Below, piece by piece: positions 16,622 to 24,204 of a stretch of DNA of 35,803 nucleotides (position 1 is the stretch's first letter; each line of letters begins with the position of its first letter). The position numbers were made by a program, and so were the translations under genes. This DNA comes from Caldimonas caldifontis (GTDB taxonomy: Bacteria; Pseudomonadota; Gammaproteobacteria; Burkholderiales; Burkholderiaceae_C): the NCBI RefSeq assembly GCF_002930615.1, contig NZ_PSNX01000020.1:1-35803 (forward strand), given 5' to 3'. Below the pieces are notes generated by a model, which made no database searches, was not told the origin of the DNA, and was given only the letters and a program-made list of their open reading frames with translations.

Positions 16622-17524
16622 TCATGACGCCACGGCCCGATTGGCCGGGATATCGTTCAGGACCGTCCCTGTCATGACCACCCCCATGGACTTCATCTCC
16701 GCAAGCATGCTGCGAAAAGCCTCGACTTTTGTGTGTCTTGACCGCGCCACTGTCAGGGCTGCCCCGGCGCGGGCTGTCACCAATATGGCATCGTCGCCGT
16801 CTGACAGTCCGGGGGTGTCGATGATCACGATGTCGAAGCTTGCTCGTGCACTATTGAGCAAGTCGGCAAACGCAACTTGGCCAAGCAGTTCGACGGGATT
16901 GGGCGGAGTCGGTCCCGATGGCAACACGAACAGCCCCGCCAGTTCAGTGATATGAACGATCGCCTCGTTGCCTGTACGCCCCGACAGAAGCGTGGACAAC
17001 CCGCTCCGGTTGTTCAGGGCGAACATGTCGTGGATCCGAGGACGGCGCAGGTTCGCGTCGATCAACAGCGTACGCTCCCCTGCTTGGGCAAACACGATGG
17101 CCAGATTGGCCGCAAGATAGCTTCGCCCTTCACCCGGCTGGGCCCCCACGACGCAAAGGATCTGACGCCTCTCGGTCTTGCTGAACCAGTGCAGCATCAG
17201 CTGGCTACGTAATGAGCGGATCCGCTCTGCGGCACTGCCGAAGGGCTGATACGCAGCCTCAAGGTCTTCGCTCATGGCTCGGCCATGGTCGGAGGCTCTC
17301 AGGTAGGGGAAGGCGAACTGCTCAGCCAGCGCATGCTGGACGTCCTGAGTGGTGAGCAGCCCGAGCTTGACCGCCGTATCCCCGAACCGCAGGTCATGCT
17401 GTCGCTGAGCCTGAAGCACCTGCTCAACCTCCTGGGCAGACAACTTGCCTGCGTCGACCAGGATGGCCCCGATCGGCCTGCTCATCCGTTGAACGGATGG
17501 CACCACCGACATCGACATCTTCAT
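16622..17524 (-). CDS. epsG: EpsG-type chain-length tyrosine kinase-like ATPase
   Basis: A 300-aa cytoplasmic partner of the EpsF chain-length protein. Residues ~10-75 resemble the MshEN/GspE N-terminal fold (GAILVDAGKLSAQEVEQVL, LLTTQDVQHALAEQFAFPYL). Residues ~100-300 are a BY-kinase/ParA-type ATPase: VVGAQPGEGRSYLAANLA is Walker A with Arg in the Lys position, LLIDANLRRPRIH is the Walker A-prime, and IVIIDTPGLSDGDDA is Walker B. The protein ends ...NDIPANRAVAS with no C-terminal tyrosine cluster, so classic autophosphorylation cycling is doubtful. Arg in the P-loop is, as I recall, usual for the EpsG branch. ATG 17524 overlaps the EpsF stop (ATGA). The name follows the methanolan-type EpsE/F/G nomenclature. 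Confidence 0.88.
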   Translation of the reverse strand: MKMSMSVVPSVQRMSRPIGAILVDAGKLSAQEVEQVLQAQRQHDLRFGDTAVKLGLLTTQDVQHALAEQFAFPYLRASDHGRAMSEDLEAAYQPFGSAAERIRSLRSQLMLHWFSKTERRQILCVVGAQPGEGRSYLAANLAIVFAQAGERTLLIDANLRRPRIHDMFALNNRSGLSTLLSGRTGNEAIVHITELAGLFVLPSGPTPPNPVELLGQVAFADLLNSARASFDIVIIDTPGLSDGDDAILVTARAGAALTVARSRHTKVEAFRSMLAEMKSMGVVMTGTVLNDIPANRAVAS

Positions 17525-18936
17525 CCACGAGCCCCAGGCAATTGAAGGGCAGGAGGCGACCCAGGGGCGTGCGGGCGCGGGAGATTTGGCCGGCGCCCGG
17601 ACCCAGCAGTTGCCGTCCCAAGTGTCGCGATCAAGGGGATCCCCTCGATGCCGTCCACATCCTCCACCCCACGCACGCGCCGATCCCAGATCTCCAGACC
17701 CAACGCCAACAGAAGGCCCAGGCCGAGCCCGCCCACCAGCGATCCTAAGACGCCGATCTTGACCTTGCGACTTGTGAACTCGAGCGGTTCGACTGCAGGA
17801 CTCAGGATACGCAAAATCGACTGACTGGCCTGGCTTTCGAGGTTGAGTTGACTGCTGCGCTGGCTCACGGCTTCATAGGCTCGCTGCGCCGTTTCCACAT
17901 CCCTCATCAGCACGGCGATCTGGTCGCGAGCGGAGCGCATTTCCAGGAGCTGACGTTTCTGAGCTTCAATCATGCCGCGCAGGGCTTCCACTTTCTGAGC
18001 ACTGGCACGGCTGATGACGGTCGTGCCACTGGAAACGCGCCGCATCTCTGCATCGAGTTGCTGCCTCAGCTCTTGGATTTGAGCTTCCAGCTGAATACGC
18101 TGGGGATGGTTGACGCCCAGGTTGCGGCTGATCTCACTCAAACGAGTCTCTGCCTGGTTGAGTTGGGAGCGAATCTGGTTAACACCAGCACTTTGCAACA
18201 CATCAGGAGAGGTATCGCCGATGTTGCGCTGCCGGCTGAGTGCCTCCAACCTTTCAGCTTGAGCCGTCGCGAGTTCGGCGGTAAGAGCGTTCAAACGAGC
18301 CGTTTCCTGATCCAGACGCTCATCGGTAACAACGATGCCTTTCTCCTGCTGGAACCGGGACAACCGAGCCTGGGCTGCTTCAAGCTCATTGCGCAAGACC
18401 CGACTCTGATCCTCGAACCAAGTTGCAGACTGACGGGCCGGCCCCACACGCATCTCAACGGACACATCGATAGCGGCTTGCGCCAGAGCATTCGCCGCAG
18501 CTGCGGCAACAGCTGGGCTGCTATGACTGAACCCCACGTTCAGCACATTGCTTCCTCGAACGGGCTCCACTGACATGCTGCGCTGGACAAAACCAGCCAA
18601 GTAGCGATCCAGCGGAATCCTTTCATCGGTATTCTTTCGCCAGTCTTCGATCACCTGAGCGTCATCGAGCATGCCAAGCATGCGCACAACACGTGCTGCG
18701 ACCACCTCACTGCGCAGAATCTCAAGCTCAGTGGCCATGTTGAAGGGTGCTGCCAAAGCCCCGAGAATGGGATCCTGCCGCACCTCAACGACCATCATCG
18801 CGTTGGCCGTGTACTGTTTGGGCAGGTTCAGTACGGTGACGATGCCCACCGTGGCCACGCTGACGAACACAGCCAGCACCAGCCACTTTCGTGCCCAGAT
18901 GATGCGCAGGTACTGGATGAGCGAGAGTTGCGGCAT
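17521..18936 (-). CDS. epsF: EpsF-type chain length determinant (Wzz/PCP family)
   Basis: A 471-aa inner-membrane protein controlling polymer length and export. It has an N-terminal Wzz motif (SLIQYLRIIWARKWLVLAVF) covering TM1, a long periplasmic region rich in coiled coil (about residues 170-370, many Gln/Glu/Arg/Leu heptads), and a C-terminal TM over VKIGVLGSLVGGLGLGLLLAL. A short cytoplasmic tail (DRRVRGVEDVDGIEGIPLIATLG) would contact EpsG. It starts 10 bases after the EpsE stop and overlaps EpsG by four. The kinase is a separate protein, the usual proteobacterial EpsF/EpsG split. Its sequence is somewhat less GC-rich than that of EpsE. Confidence 0.92.
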   Translation of the reverse strand: MPQLSLIQYLRIIWARKWLVLAVFVSVATVGIVTVLNLPKQYTANAMMVVEVRQDPILGALAAPFNMATELEILRSEVVAARVVRMLGMLDDAQVIEDWRKNTDERIPLDRYLAGFVQRSMSVEPVRGSNVLNVGFSHSSPAVAAAAANALAQAAIDVSVEMRVGPARQSATWFEDQSRVLRNELEAAQARLSRFQQEKGIVVTDERLDQETARLNALTAELATAQAERLEALSRQRNIGDTSPDVLQSAGVNQIRSQLNQAETRLSEISRNLGVNHPQRIQLEAQIQELRQQLDAEMRRVSSGTTVISRASAQKVEALRGMIEAQKRQLLEMRSARDQIAVLMRDVETAQRAYEAVSQRSSQLNLESQASQSILRILSPAVEPLEFTSRKVKIGVLGSLVGGLGLGLLLALGLEIWDRRVRGVEDVDGIEGIPLIATLGTATAGSGRRPNLPRPHAPGSPPALQLPGARG

Positions 18937-18946
18937 CGGCGTTGCC

Positions 18947-19744
18947 TCAGAAGATGGATTCGCGCACGTAGATGACGTCGTCGCGCTCGACCAGATCCGT
19001 CAGGTTCAGTTGCAGCACCCGGACATTGCCGTTGGCGTCCTTGCGATGCACACGCATGCCTCGCTCGGTGCCGCGCTGGGTCAGCCCACCCCCTTGGGCG
19101 AGGGCCTGCATCAGCGTGGTGCCGCGTTCCAGCCGGAACTGCCCCGGTCGCTGGACCTCGCCATAGATGAAGAACACGGGGCCGCGGTCCACGAAGAGGG
19201 TGTCGCCGTTGGCCACAGGTGCATCCAGATCGGCGCGCCCTCCCTGAAGCACGGCGGGCAGGTCGATTTCGATCTTCACCGGCTGGCCATTGCGGGTGCC
19301 CGTCAGGGTGACGACGTTGCCACCTTCGGGGTTGATGCCTCCGGCCGCGGCGATCATTTCGGAGACCTTGCTCCCCGCCGTTTCGATCGGATAACGACCG
19401 GGACGGGCAACCTGTCCCAGGATGGACACCTGGGCGCTGCGCACCTGCATGAGCGCCACGCTGACCTGCGGGTTGTTCACGAAGTTGCCTTCGCGCAGCA
19501 AGCGCGCGATCTCGTTCTGCGCAGAGGTGGTCGAACGGCCGGCAAGGTTCACGCTACCGATCAGTGGAAAGGCGATTTCGCCCAGTTCCGAGATGCGGGT
19601 TTCCAGGCTGAGGTCGGGGTTCTGGTACACAGCGATGCGGACCACGTCGCCCGGGCCGAGCAGGTGCTCCGCGCGCTGAGCCTGTGCAAGGCCCCATGCG
19701 CCCAGCAGGACAAGACAGCTCAGGAGCCAGCGTCGCATCATCAT
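18947..19744 (-). CDS. epsE: EpsE-type polysaccharide export outer-membrane protein (Wza-like)
   Basis: A 265-aa polysaccharide export protein. The signal peptide RRWLLSCLVLLGAWGLAQA is followed directly by the Poly_export domain (LLGPGDVVRIAVYQNPDLS, PLIGSVNLAG) and two SLBB-like segments (VSILGQVARPGRYPI and FFIYGEVQRPGQFRLERG). No lipobox cysteine is seen at the cleavage site, unlike E. coli Wza. The start is three consecutive ATG codons (19744 down to 19736) with AGGGA about 7 bases upstream. A reading open to 20011 would have no signal peptide at its N-terminus and overlaps the next gene. It is the first gene of the export operon, with the promoter expected in 19745-19961. Confidence 0.93.
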   Translation of the reverse strand: MMMRRWLLSCLVLLGAWGLAQAQRAEHLLGPGDVVRIAVYQNPDLSLETRISELGEIAFPLIGSVNLAGRSTTSAQNEIARLLREGNFVNNPQVSVALMQVRSAQVSILGQVARPGRYPIETAGSKVSEMIAAAGGINPEGGNVVTLTGTRNGQPVKIEIDLPAVLQGGRADLDAPVANGDTLFVDRGPVFFIYGEVQRPGQFRLERGTTLMQALAQGGGLTQRGTERGMRVHRKDANGNVRVLQLNLTDLVERDDVIYVRESIF

Positions 19745-19961
19745 GTGTTTCCCTGGAGTCGGACGGGTGTGAACTGGAACTGCCTCACGGACCGACGCGA
19801 GAACCCGACGTCCGATCCCCTCATCTGGCCCTACGACAGGCGATTCCAGCCGGGTCAACCCACATGGGCTGCAGTCTGGAACCTGGACCGCAGGCTGACT
19901 GCTGCGCAGTCTAGCCCCGCGGACAACGGGTGAACCAGCCCTCACTTGAGGGGCAGGACGC
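19745..19961 (-). promoter_or_regulatory. Upstream region of the epsE export operon
   Basis: A 217-bp non-coding gap between the Tim44-like stop and the epsE start, both on the minus strand. It should hold the eps promoter. A short hairpin (CCCTC 19939-19943 / GAGGG 19948-19952) sits just beyond the Tim44-like stop but has no T run, so at best it is a weak terminator. No clear -35/-10 pair or operator was identified by eye. Confidence 0.4.
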
Positions 19962-20609
19962 CTATTGCAGCGCCTGCACCCCGGCCAGCAGCCAGCCACT
20001 GCCGCCGTCACGCAACTTGGTGAGGTTCCAGATCTCCCGGAACGGTGATGCGCCGGCGCTGATTTCCTCGCGGATCATGCCGGAGAATTCGACACTGGCG
20101 AGAAATTGCGGCCCCAGGTCTTCCACGCCCAGCAAGGTGGCCTGCAGGGTGACAACGTCGGTCCGGTTGGGCTGGTCCCCGCGCTCGGCGAGCTGGGCGC
20201 GGACATTGGCCAGCATGTCGTCGGTCATCATTTCGCCCAGGCGAGCCAGGTCGGCCGCATCCCAGGCCTGCTGAAGAACGACGAAGTTGCGTTTGGCCGC
20301 GTCGAGGAAGGCCTCGGCGTCGAACCCCTCGGGCACCCCCCACCATGGCCCGTGGGCGCGGGCACTTGCGTCCGCGGCCGGCGTGCGGGTCAGATGCACG
20401 CTGGATTCGGGTGCGAAGTCGGCCGGGTCATAGTCGCCGCTGGCCAGCGACGAGCGTGCCGCCCCCCGACGGGGATCCGAAGGCCGGGCCATCGCGCCGG
20501 GTTCACGATCGCCGTGGGCACGTCGGCGCCACCCCAGCCAGGCCAGAGCCCCCACCATCCCCAGCATGCCCAGGCCAAGGAGCCAGGGCGTCCCGGCACC
20601 CACATCCAT
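19962..20609 (-). CDS. Short Tim44-like domain protein
   Basis: A 215-aa protein with one N-terminal membrane helix (WLLGLGMLGMVGALAWLGW), a low-complexity linker of about 60 residues, and a C-terminal Tim44-like/NTF2-fold domain. That domain covers FDAEAFLDAAKRNFVVLQQAWDAADL through FREIWNLTKLRDGGSGWLLAGVQAL. The ATG at 20609 lies two bases after the ubiE stop, so the genes are an operon. Bacterial Tim44-like proteins of this gene neighbourhood usually have a longer Gly/Arg-rich N-terminal part after a signal peptide; here that part is reduced. The function of bacterial members is not established. Confidence 0.82.
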   Translation of the reverse strand: MDVGAGTPWLLGLGMLGMVGALAWLGWRRRAHGDREPGAMARPSDPRRGAARSSLASGDYDPADFAPESSVHLTRTPAADASARAHGPWWGVPEGFDAEAFLDAAKRNFVVLQQAWDAADLARLGEMMTDDMLANVRAQLAERGDQPNRTDVVTLQATLLGVEDLGPQFLASVEFSGMIREEISAGASPFREIWNLTKLRDGGSGWLLAGVQALQ

Positions 20610-20611
20610 GC

Positions 20612-21343
20612 TCAGCACTTGATCCCCACATGCAGGGCCACCACGCCGCCCGTCAGGTTGTGAACGTCCACGTGCCCGAAGCCCGCCTGCTTCATCATGG
20701 ACTTCAAGGTCTGCTGGTCGGGGTGCATGCGGATGGATTCGGCGAGATAGCGGTAGCTCTCGGCATCGCCCGCCACCCATTGCCCCAGTCGGGGCAGCAC
20801 GTTGAAGGAATACCAGTCGTAGGCCTTGGACAGGGGGGCCGCCACCTTCGAGAACTCCAGCACGAGCAGTTTGCCTCCCGGTGCAAGCACCCGGCACATC
20901 TCGGTCAGGGCCCGGTCCTTGTGCGTCATGTTGCGCAAGCCGAAGGCCACGCTCACGACATCGAAACGGTTGGACGCAAAGGGCAGCTGCTCGGCATCGC
21001 ACAAGACCGTGGGCAGCAGCAGGCCGCGATCCGTCAGGCGATCTCGGCCCACACGCAGCATGGCTTCGTTGATGTCGGTATGCACCACCGTGCCGGAGGG
21101 TCCCACACGCTGGGCAAAACCTATTGCCAGATCACCCGTCCCTCCAGCGATGTCGAGCACCTGCTGCCCCGCGCGGGCGCCGGACACTGCCAAGGTGTAG
21201 GCCTTCCAGACCCGGTGCAGCCCCGCCGACATGAGGTCGTTCATGAAGTCATAGCGCGAAGCCACGGAGTCGAACACGCCGCGCACGCGCTGCGCCTTCT
21301 CGGCCTCGTCAACCGTCTGGAATCCGAAATGGGTGCTGCTCAT
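20612..21343 (-). CDS. ubiE: Ubiquinone/menaquinone C-methyltransferase UbiE
   Basis: A 243-aa SAM-dependent methyltransferase of quinone synthesis. It methylates 2-polyprenyl-6-methoxy-1,4-benzoquinol (and demethylmenaquinol) at the membrane. Diagnostic motifs are [24 protein letters not shown] near the N-terminus (UbiE signature 1), [16 protein letters not shown] (SAM motif I) and [21 protein letters not shown]. The start at ATG 21343 is supported by AGGA upstream; an ATG three codons earlier (21352) is the alternative. It sits between DUF971 and Tim44-like genes, the usual betaproteobacterial order. Confidence 0.96.
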   Translation of the reverse strand: MSSTHFGFQTVDEAEKAQRVRGVFDSVASRYDFMNDLMSAGLHRVWKAYTLAVSGARAGQQVLDIAGGTGDLAIGFAQRVGPSGTVVHTDINEAMLRVGRDRLTDRGLLLPTVLCDAEQLPFASNRFDVVSVAFGLRNMTHKDRALTEMCRVLAPGGKLLVLEFSKVAAPLSKAYDWYSFNVLPRLGQWVAGDAESYRYLAESIRMHPDQQTLKSMMKQAGFGHVDVHNLTGGVVALHVGIKC

Positions 21344-21419
21344 GGTGAACATCCTAAGTGTCGGCCGTCATGAATGCTGCGACAACCCCGAGATGCAGCG
21401 GGGCTTGCGCGCTCGGGTT

Positions 21420-21845
21420 TCAGTGATGATGACCGCAGGAAGCAGCAGCAGCGGCCGGCATCGGCGCGTCACGATCGACGCCGGCATCGGCGAGGCGACG
21501 CTCGTAGTCGGACCAGAGCTTTTCTTGCTGGGCTCCCAGGAAGTAGAGGTAGTCCCAGGAGAAGATGCCCGAGTCGTGCCCATCGCTGAAGGTGGGTTGG
21601 ACGGCATAGTTGCCCACGGGCTCCAGCGAGGTGATGCCAACCTCCCGCTTGCCCGTCTGCAGCACTTCCTGTCCAGGACCATGGCCCTGCACCTCGGCTG
21701 ACGGCGAATACACCCGCATCAGCTCGAACGGCACGCGGAAATGAGCGCCGTCGCTGAAACGCAGCTCGAGCACACGCGACTGCTGGTGCACCGTGATCTC
21801 GGTGGGCGTGGGGGTGGATTTTTCAAGGCCGGCCATGGGATCCAT
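21420..21845 (-). CDS. DUF971 (GBBH-like N-terminal domain) protein
   Basis: A 141-aa small protein of the DUF971 family, a domain shared with the N-terminus of gamma-butyrobetaine hydroxylases and with scaffold-like proteins. Family features are TEITVHQQSRVLELRFSDG, FRVPFELMRVYSPSAEVQGHG and FSDGHDSGIFSWDYLYFLG. The tail is Ala-rich and ends in SCGHHH, a possible metal-binding end. The ATG at 21845 has GGAGG (minus strand, 21854-21858) 8 bases upstream, deciding the start over the GTG at 21854. It is upstream of ubiE on the same strand. The function is unknown, though the constant linkage to ubiE and an iron-sulfur link of related domains are often noted. Confidence 0.9.
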   Translation of the reverse strand: MDPMAGLEKSTPTPTEITVHQQSRVLELRFSDGAHFRVPFELMRVYSPSAEVQGHGPGQEVLQTGKREVGITSLEPVGNYAVQPTFSDGHDSGIFSWDYLYFLGAQQEKLWSDYERRLADAGVDRDAPMPAAAAASCGHHH

Positions 21846-21873
21846 CTCCGGCACCTCCGGGGTGCCGCTGGGG

Positions 21874-21898
21874 AAAACTCAAGTGCTCACGAGCACCA
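21874..21898 (-). terminator. Probable terminator downstream of tpsB
   Basis: On the minus strand the stem GTGCT-CGTG-AGCAC (palindrome at 21883-21896) is followed by TTGAGTTTTCC. It lies 18 bases past the tpsB stop and before the DUF971 gene. The stem is short and the T run interrupted, so termination may be partial. Confidence 0.45.
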
Positions 21899-21914
21899 GG
21901 CGGGGCGTTGCGCC

Positions 21915-23522
21915 TCAGAATGCCAGGGACACGTTCACGTGAAGTTTATCGTCCCCCTGGGTCGGCGCGGTCGGATTGGCCCCGGCGTCAGCACGGCTGC
22001 CGGTCACCACCCGGCCGTAGTCGGCCCTCAGGCTGGCACCGTTGGCGTGGGCGTAGCGCACCCCCAGACCCACGCTGGTGAGCCGATCCTTGCGGCGACG
22101 AACCGGGCTGTCGGTGAGGTCGCTGTAAACGGCCCCCGTGTCGATGAAGGCGAGCAGACGCAGGCCTTGCCACAGCGGCGGGGTGCGCCCCTCCAGCGTG
22201 GCGGCCCAGCCGCTGTCGCCATACAGCGCTCGATCGGGTACTCCGCGGATCGAGCCGATGCCGCCAAGACCGAAGGCTTCCCCCGCCAGCAGCAGATCGG
22301 GACTGTACTGGGCGTGAAGGCGAGCCAGCCCCTGCCACCCCTCTCCCCATTCGGTGGTGGCGTCCAATGCCGCCCGCCAGACCTTCCAATGGGTGGTCTC
22401 GATCTCCGCGTTTTCCGTCCGGTAGGCGGTCAGGTCGTTGCCCTCGCCGCGGGCAACGTTGGCGGCAAACCCGATCTCGTAGGACCACTGCGTGACCCCG
22501 GTGGCGGACCGCGCCGCATACTCCAGCGACAAGGGGCGCGAGCGCCGAACGCCTGTGGCCTGTGGCTGCCCTTCGAGGTCCGAGGCTTCGAAGCGCTTGT
22601 CGTCGATGGCCACCTGCCAGTAGGACTGACGCCCCACCGAGCGGTGGCCGACATGGTAGGCATAGCCCAGGCGCGTCTCGTGCCCCGGACCTGTCGAGTC
22701 AAAGCCTGCAAGGCCTCGGTCCGGGCGATCCACGCCAAAGCGGCCCACGACGTCAGAGCGGAAATGCTGTGCCTGCAGGACCCCTCCCCAGGCGGGGAAT
22801 GGCACCTCGGCGCGAACACCGATCTGGCTGACCCTCGACGGACGGTCGGCAGACGTGGTGTAGGCCACCGACAGAAGCTCACCCCCCCCGAGGACATCGT
22901 GATGGCTGGCACCGACGTGGAGGCGGTCACGGCCGGTCTCGCGGGTCCCCGCGTTGCTCCAGGAAGCCCCCAGCGACCAGGGGCGGGACTCCTGCACGCG
23001 GACCCGCGCGGTCACGGTGTCGGTTGCGGCATCGGGCACCCAGTCCACCTCCATCTGGCGGGACGGGTTGCGCTGGGCGATCGCGAGCTCACGCGCCAGG
23101 CGCTGCGCGTTGGGAGAGGCTCGCTCCTGAAGCTCGGGCAGGGCCGCGCGCAGGGCGGCTTCATCGACGGACGCCCCCACCCCCACGAACTCCACGCGCG
23201 AAACCGTGCGGCGCAGGACGTTGAGGCTGATGGTGTCCGAAGGCGCCTGAACGGGCAGCACCACCCGGTAGTGCACATACCCACGATCGTGCAGGGCCCG
23301 CTCCAGACGCACCGCCGCCTGCTCCAGGACCTGGGCCGACGGCTGCTGACGCAGCAGAGGGGCCAGCAAGGCGGCGGTCTCTCCGGCACTCAAAGGGTTC
23401 TCGCCCATGATGGCGAAGCCCTTGAACCCACCTTCGGGGGTTTCAGGGGGCTCCTGCGCCCAAGCCGTGGTGCCCAGGGACAGGAGGGCGCCCGCCATGA
23501 CCCTCAGCCATCCGGTCATCAT
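21915..23522 (-). CDS. ShlB/FhaC-type TpsB outer-membrane transporter
   Basis: A 535-aa two-partner-secretion or haemolysin activator-type transporter. The signal peptide LRVMAGALLSLGTTAWAQ is followed by a POTRA domain (FKGFAIMGENPLSAGETAALL to LHDRGYVHYRVVLPVQ), a second POTRA-like segment (VSRVEFVGVGASVDEAALRAAL), and a 16-strand barrel ending in LHVNVSLAF with a C-terminal Phe. The conserved loop-6 motif, usually VRGY/VRGF, appears as SIRGVPDRALYGDSGW. Start ATG 23522 is chosen for the signal peptide; a reading to 23624 adds 34 non-signal residues. A run of eight G's (C8 at 22882-22889 on the plus strand) lies in codons for LGGGE. No TpsA substrate gene is adjacent. Confidence 0.9.
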   Translation of the reverse strand: MMTGWLRVMAGALLSLGTTAWAQEPPETPEGGFKGFAIMGENPLSAGETAALLAPLLRQQPSAQVLEQAAVRLERALHDRGYVHYRVVLPVQAPSDTISLNVLRRTVSRVEFVGVGASVDEAALRAALPELQERASPNAQRLARELAIAQRNPSRQMEVDWVPDAATDTVTARVRVQESRPWSLGASWSNAGTRETGRDRLHVGASHHDVLGGGELLSVAYTTSADRPSRVSQIGVRAEVPFPAWGGVLQAQHFRSDVVGRFGVDRPDRGLAGFDSTGPGHETRLGYAYHVGHRSVGRQSYWQVAIDDKRFEASDLEGQPQATGVRRSRPLSLEYAARSATGVTQWSYEIGFAANVARGEGNDLTAYRTENAEIETTHWKVWRAALDATTEWGEGWQGLARLHAQYSPDLLLAGEAFGLGGIGSIRGVPDRALYGDSGWAATLEGRTPPLWQGLRLLAFIDTGAVYSDLTDSPVRRRKDRLTSVGLGVRYAHANGASLRADYGRVVTGSRADAGANPTAPTQGDDKLHVNVSLAF

Positions 23523-23719
23523 GCCCGCCCTCTCGAAGACAGGCTCCCGGCAGCGCCCCATGGCGATGCGATGGAGGTGGATGGCAGGGTGTGCGTGAAA
23601 GACATGGGCCGAGACTGGCGGCAATTCAAGAAAGGCTCAGGTGCAAACTCCTGATTACATCACCGAAGCTGCCTGGGGCCAACCCTCTGAACGGGGAGTC
23701 CCGGCGCGGGAGTCGGCGC
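23523..23719 (-). promoter_or_regulatory. Intergenic region upstream of tpsB
   Basis: A 197-bp gap between the HIT gene stop and the tpsB start. It is long enough for a separate tpsB promoter, unlike most junctions in this block. It contains a direct repeat GGGAGTC (23694-23700 and 23708-23714) but no promoter or terminator I can call with confidence. Confidence 0.35.
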
Positions 23720-24193
23720 TCACACGCCCGCTTCAAACAGCCTGGACACACGGTGATCCACTTCAGGCAGCCTGGCGCGCACCTGCGCCAGGCGCAACGC
23801 ATCGTCCGCTCGCTGTCGTGTGCCCCAGACCGGCTGCGGGAAATGGCCGTCCCAGTCGAAGCGGGCGATCACATGCCAGTGCAGGTGGGGCACCATGTTG
23901 CCCAGAGAGGCCAGGTTGATCTTGGTCGGGCACAGCACCTCGCGCAAGATCTCCTCGATGCCGACCAGGAGTTCCAGGCAACGCGCGCGCTCGGACGCGG
24001 CCAGGTCGCTCATCTCGGCCACGTGTTCACGGTGAACGAGGCGATAGAAGGCGGGATAGGCCTCATCGTCCACGCGGATGGCGCGCCAAGCGCCGTTGCA
24101 GGCCACCAGCAGACCGCCAGGGGATCGGCACAGTTCACACCCTGGCGCCGGCTGGCGAGCCGGGTCGAACACGAGCGTGGAAGACTCGGACAT
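23720..24193 (-). CDS. HIT family hydrolase
   Basis: A 157-aa histidine-triad protein, a nucleotide hydrolase or transferase. The triad HLHWHVIARF (His-x-His-x-His) lies in the middle of the protein, preceded by INLASLGNMVPHLHW. The N-terminus has CELCRSPGG, a possible zinc site. A longer start, GTG 24208, overlaps the stop of the upstream dehydrogenase (GTGA), while ATG 24193 is the more standard start; either is possible. The HIT gene next to DUF971/ubiE is common in betaproteobacteria, and here tpsB separates it from DUF971. Substrate unknown. Confidence 0.92.
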   Translation of the reverse strand: MSESSTLVFDPARQPAPGCELCRSPGGLLVACNGAWRAIRVDDEAYPAFYRLVHREHVAEMSDLAASERARCLELLVGIEEILREVLCPTKINLASLGNMVPHLHWHVIARFDWDGHFPQPVWGTRQRADDALRLAQVRARLPEVDHRVSRLFEAGV

Positions 24194-24204
24194 CGCCCGT
24201 GCGC

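Noticed and set aside
19939-19953. Small hairpin after the Tim44-like stop as a terminator
   Set aside because: Five-base stem and no T run on the minus strand; too weak to call.
21384-21420. Possible terminator between DUF971 and ubiE
   Set aside because: Short CCCCG/CGGGG stem followed only by TT; genes are probably co-transcribed.
21741-23654. 637-codon plus-strand frame opposite tpsB
   Set aside because: Antisense shadow; the minus strand has signal peptide, POTRA domain and barrel end.
23694-23714. GGGAGTC direct repeat as an operator
   Set aside because: Seven-base repeats are expected by chance in GC-rich DNA, and position relative to a promoter is unknown.
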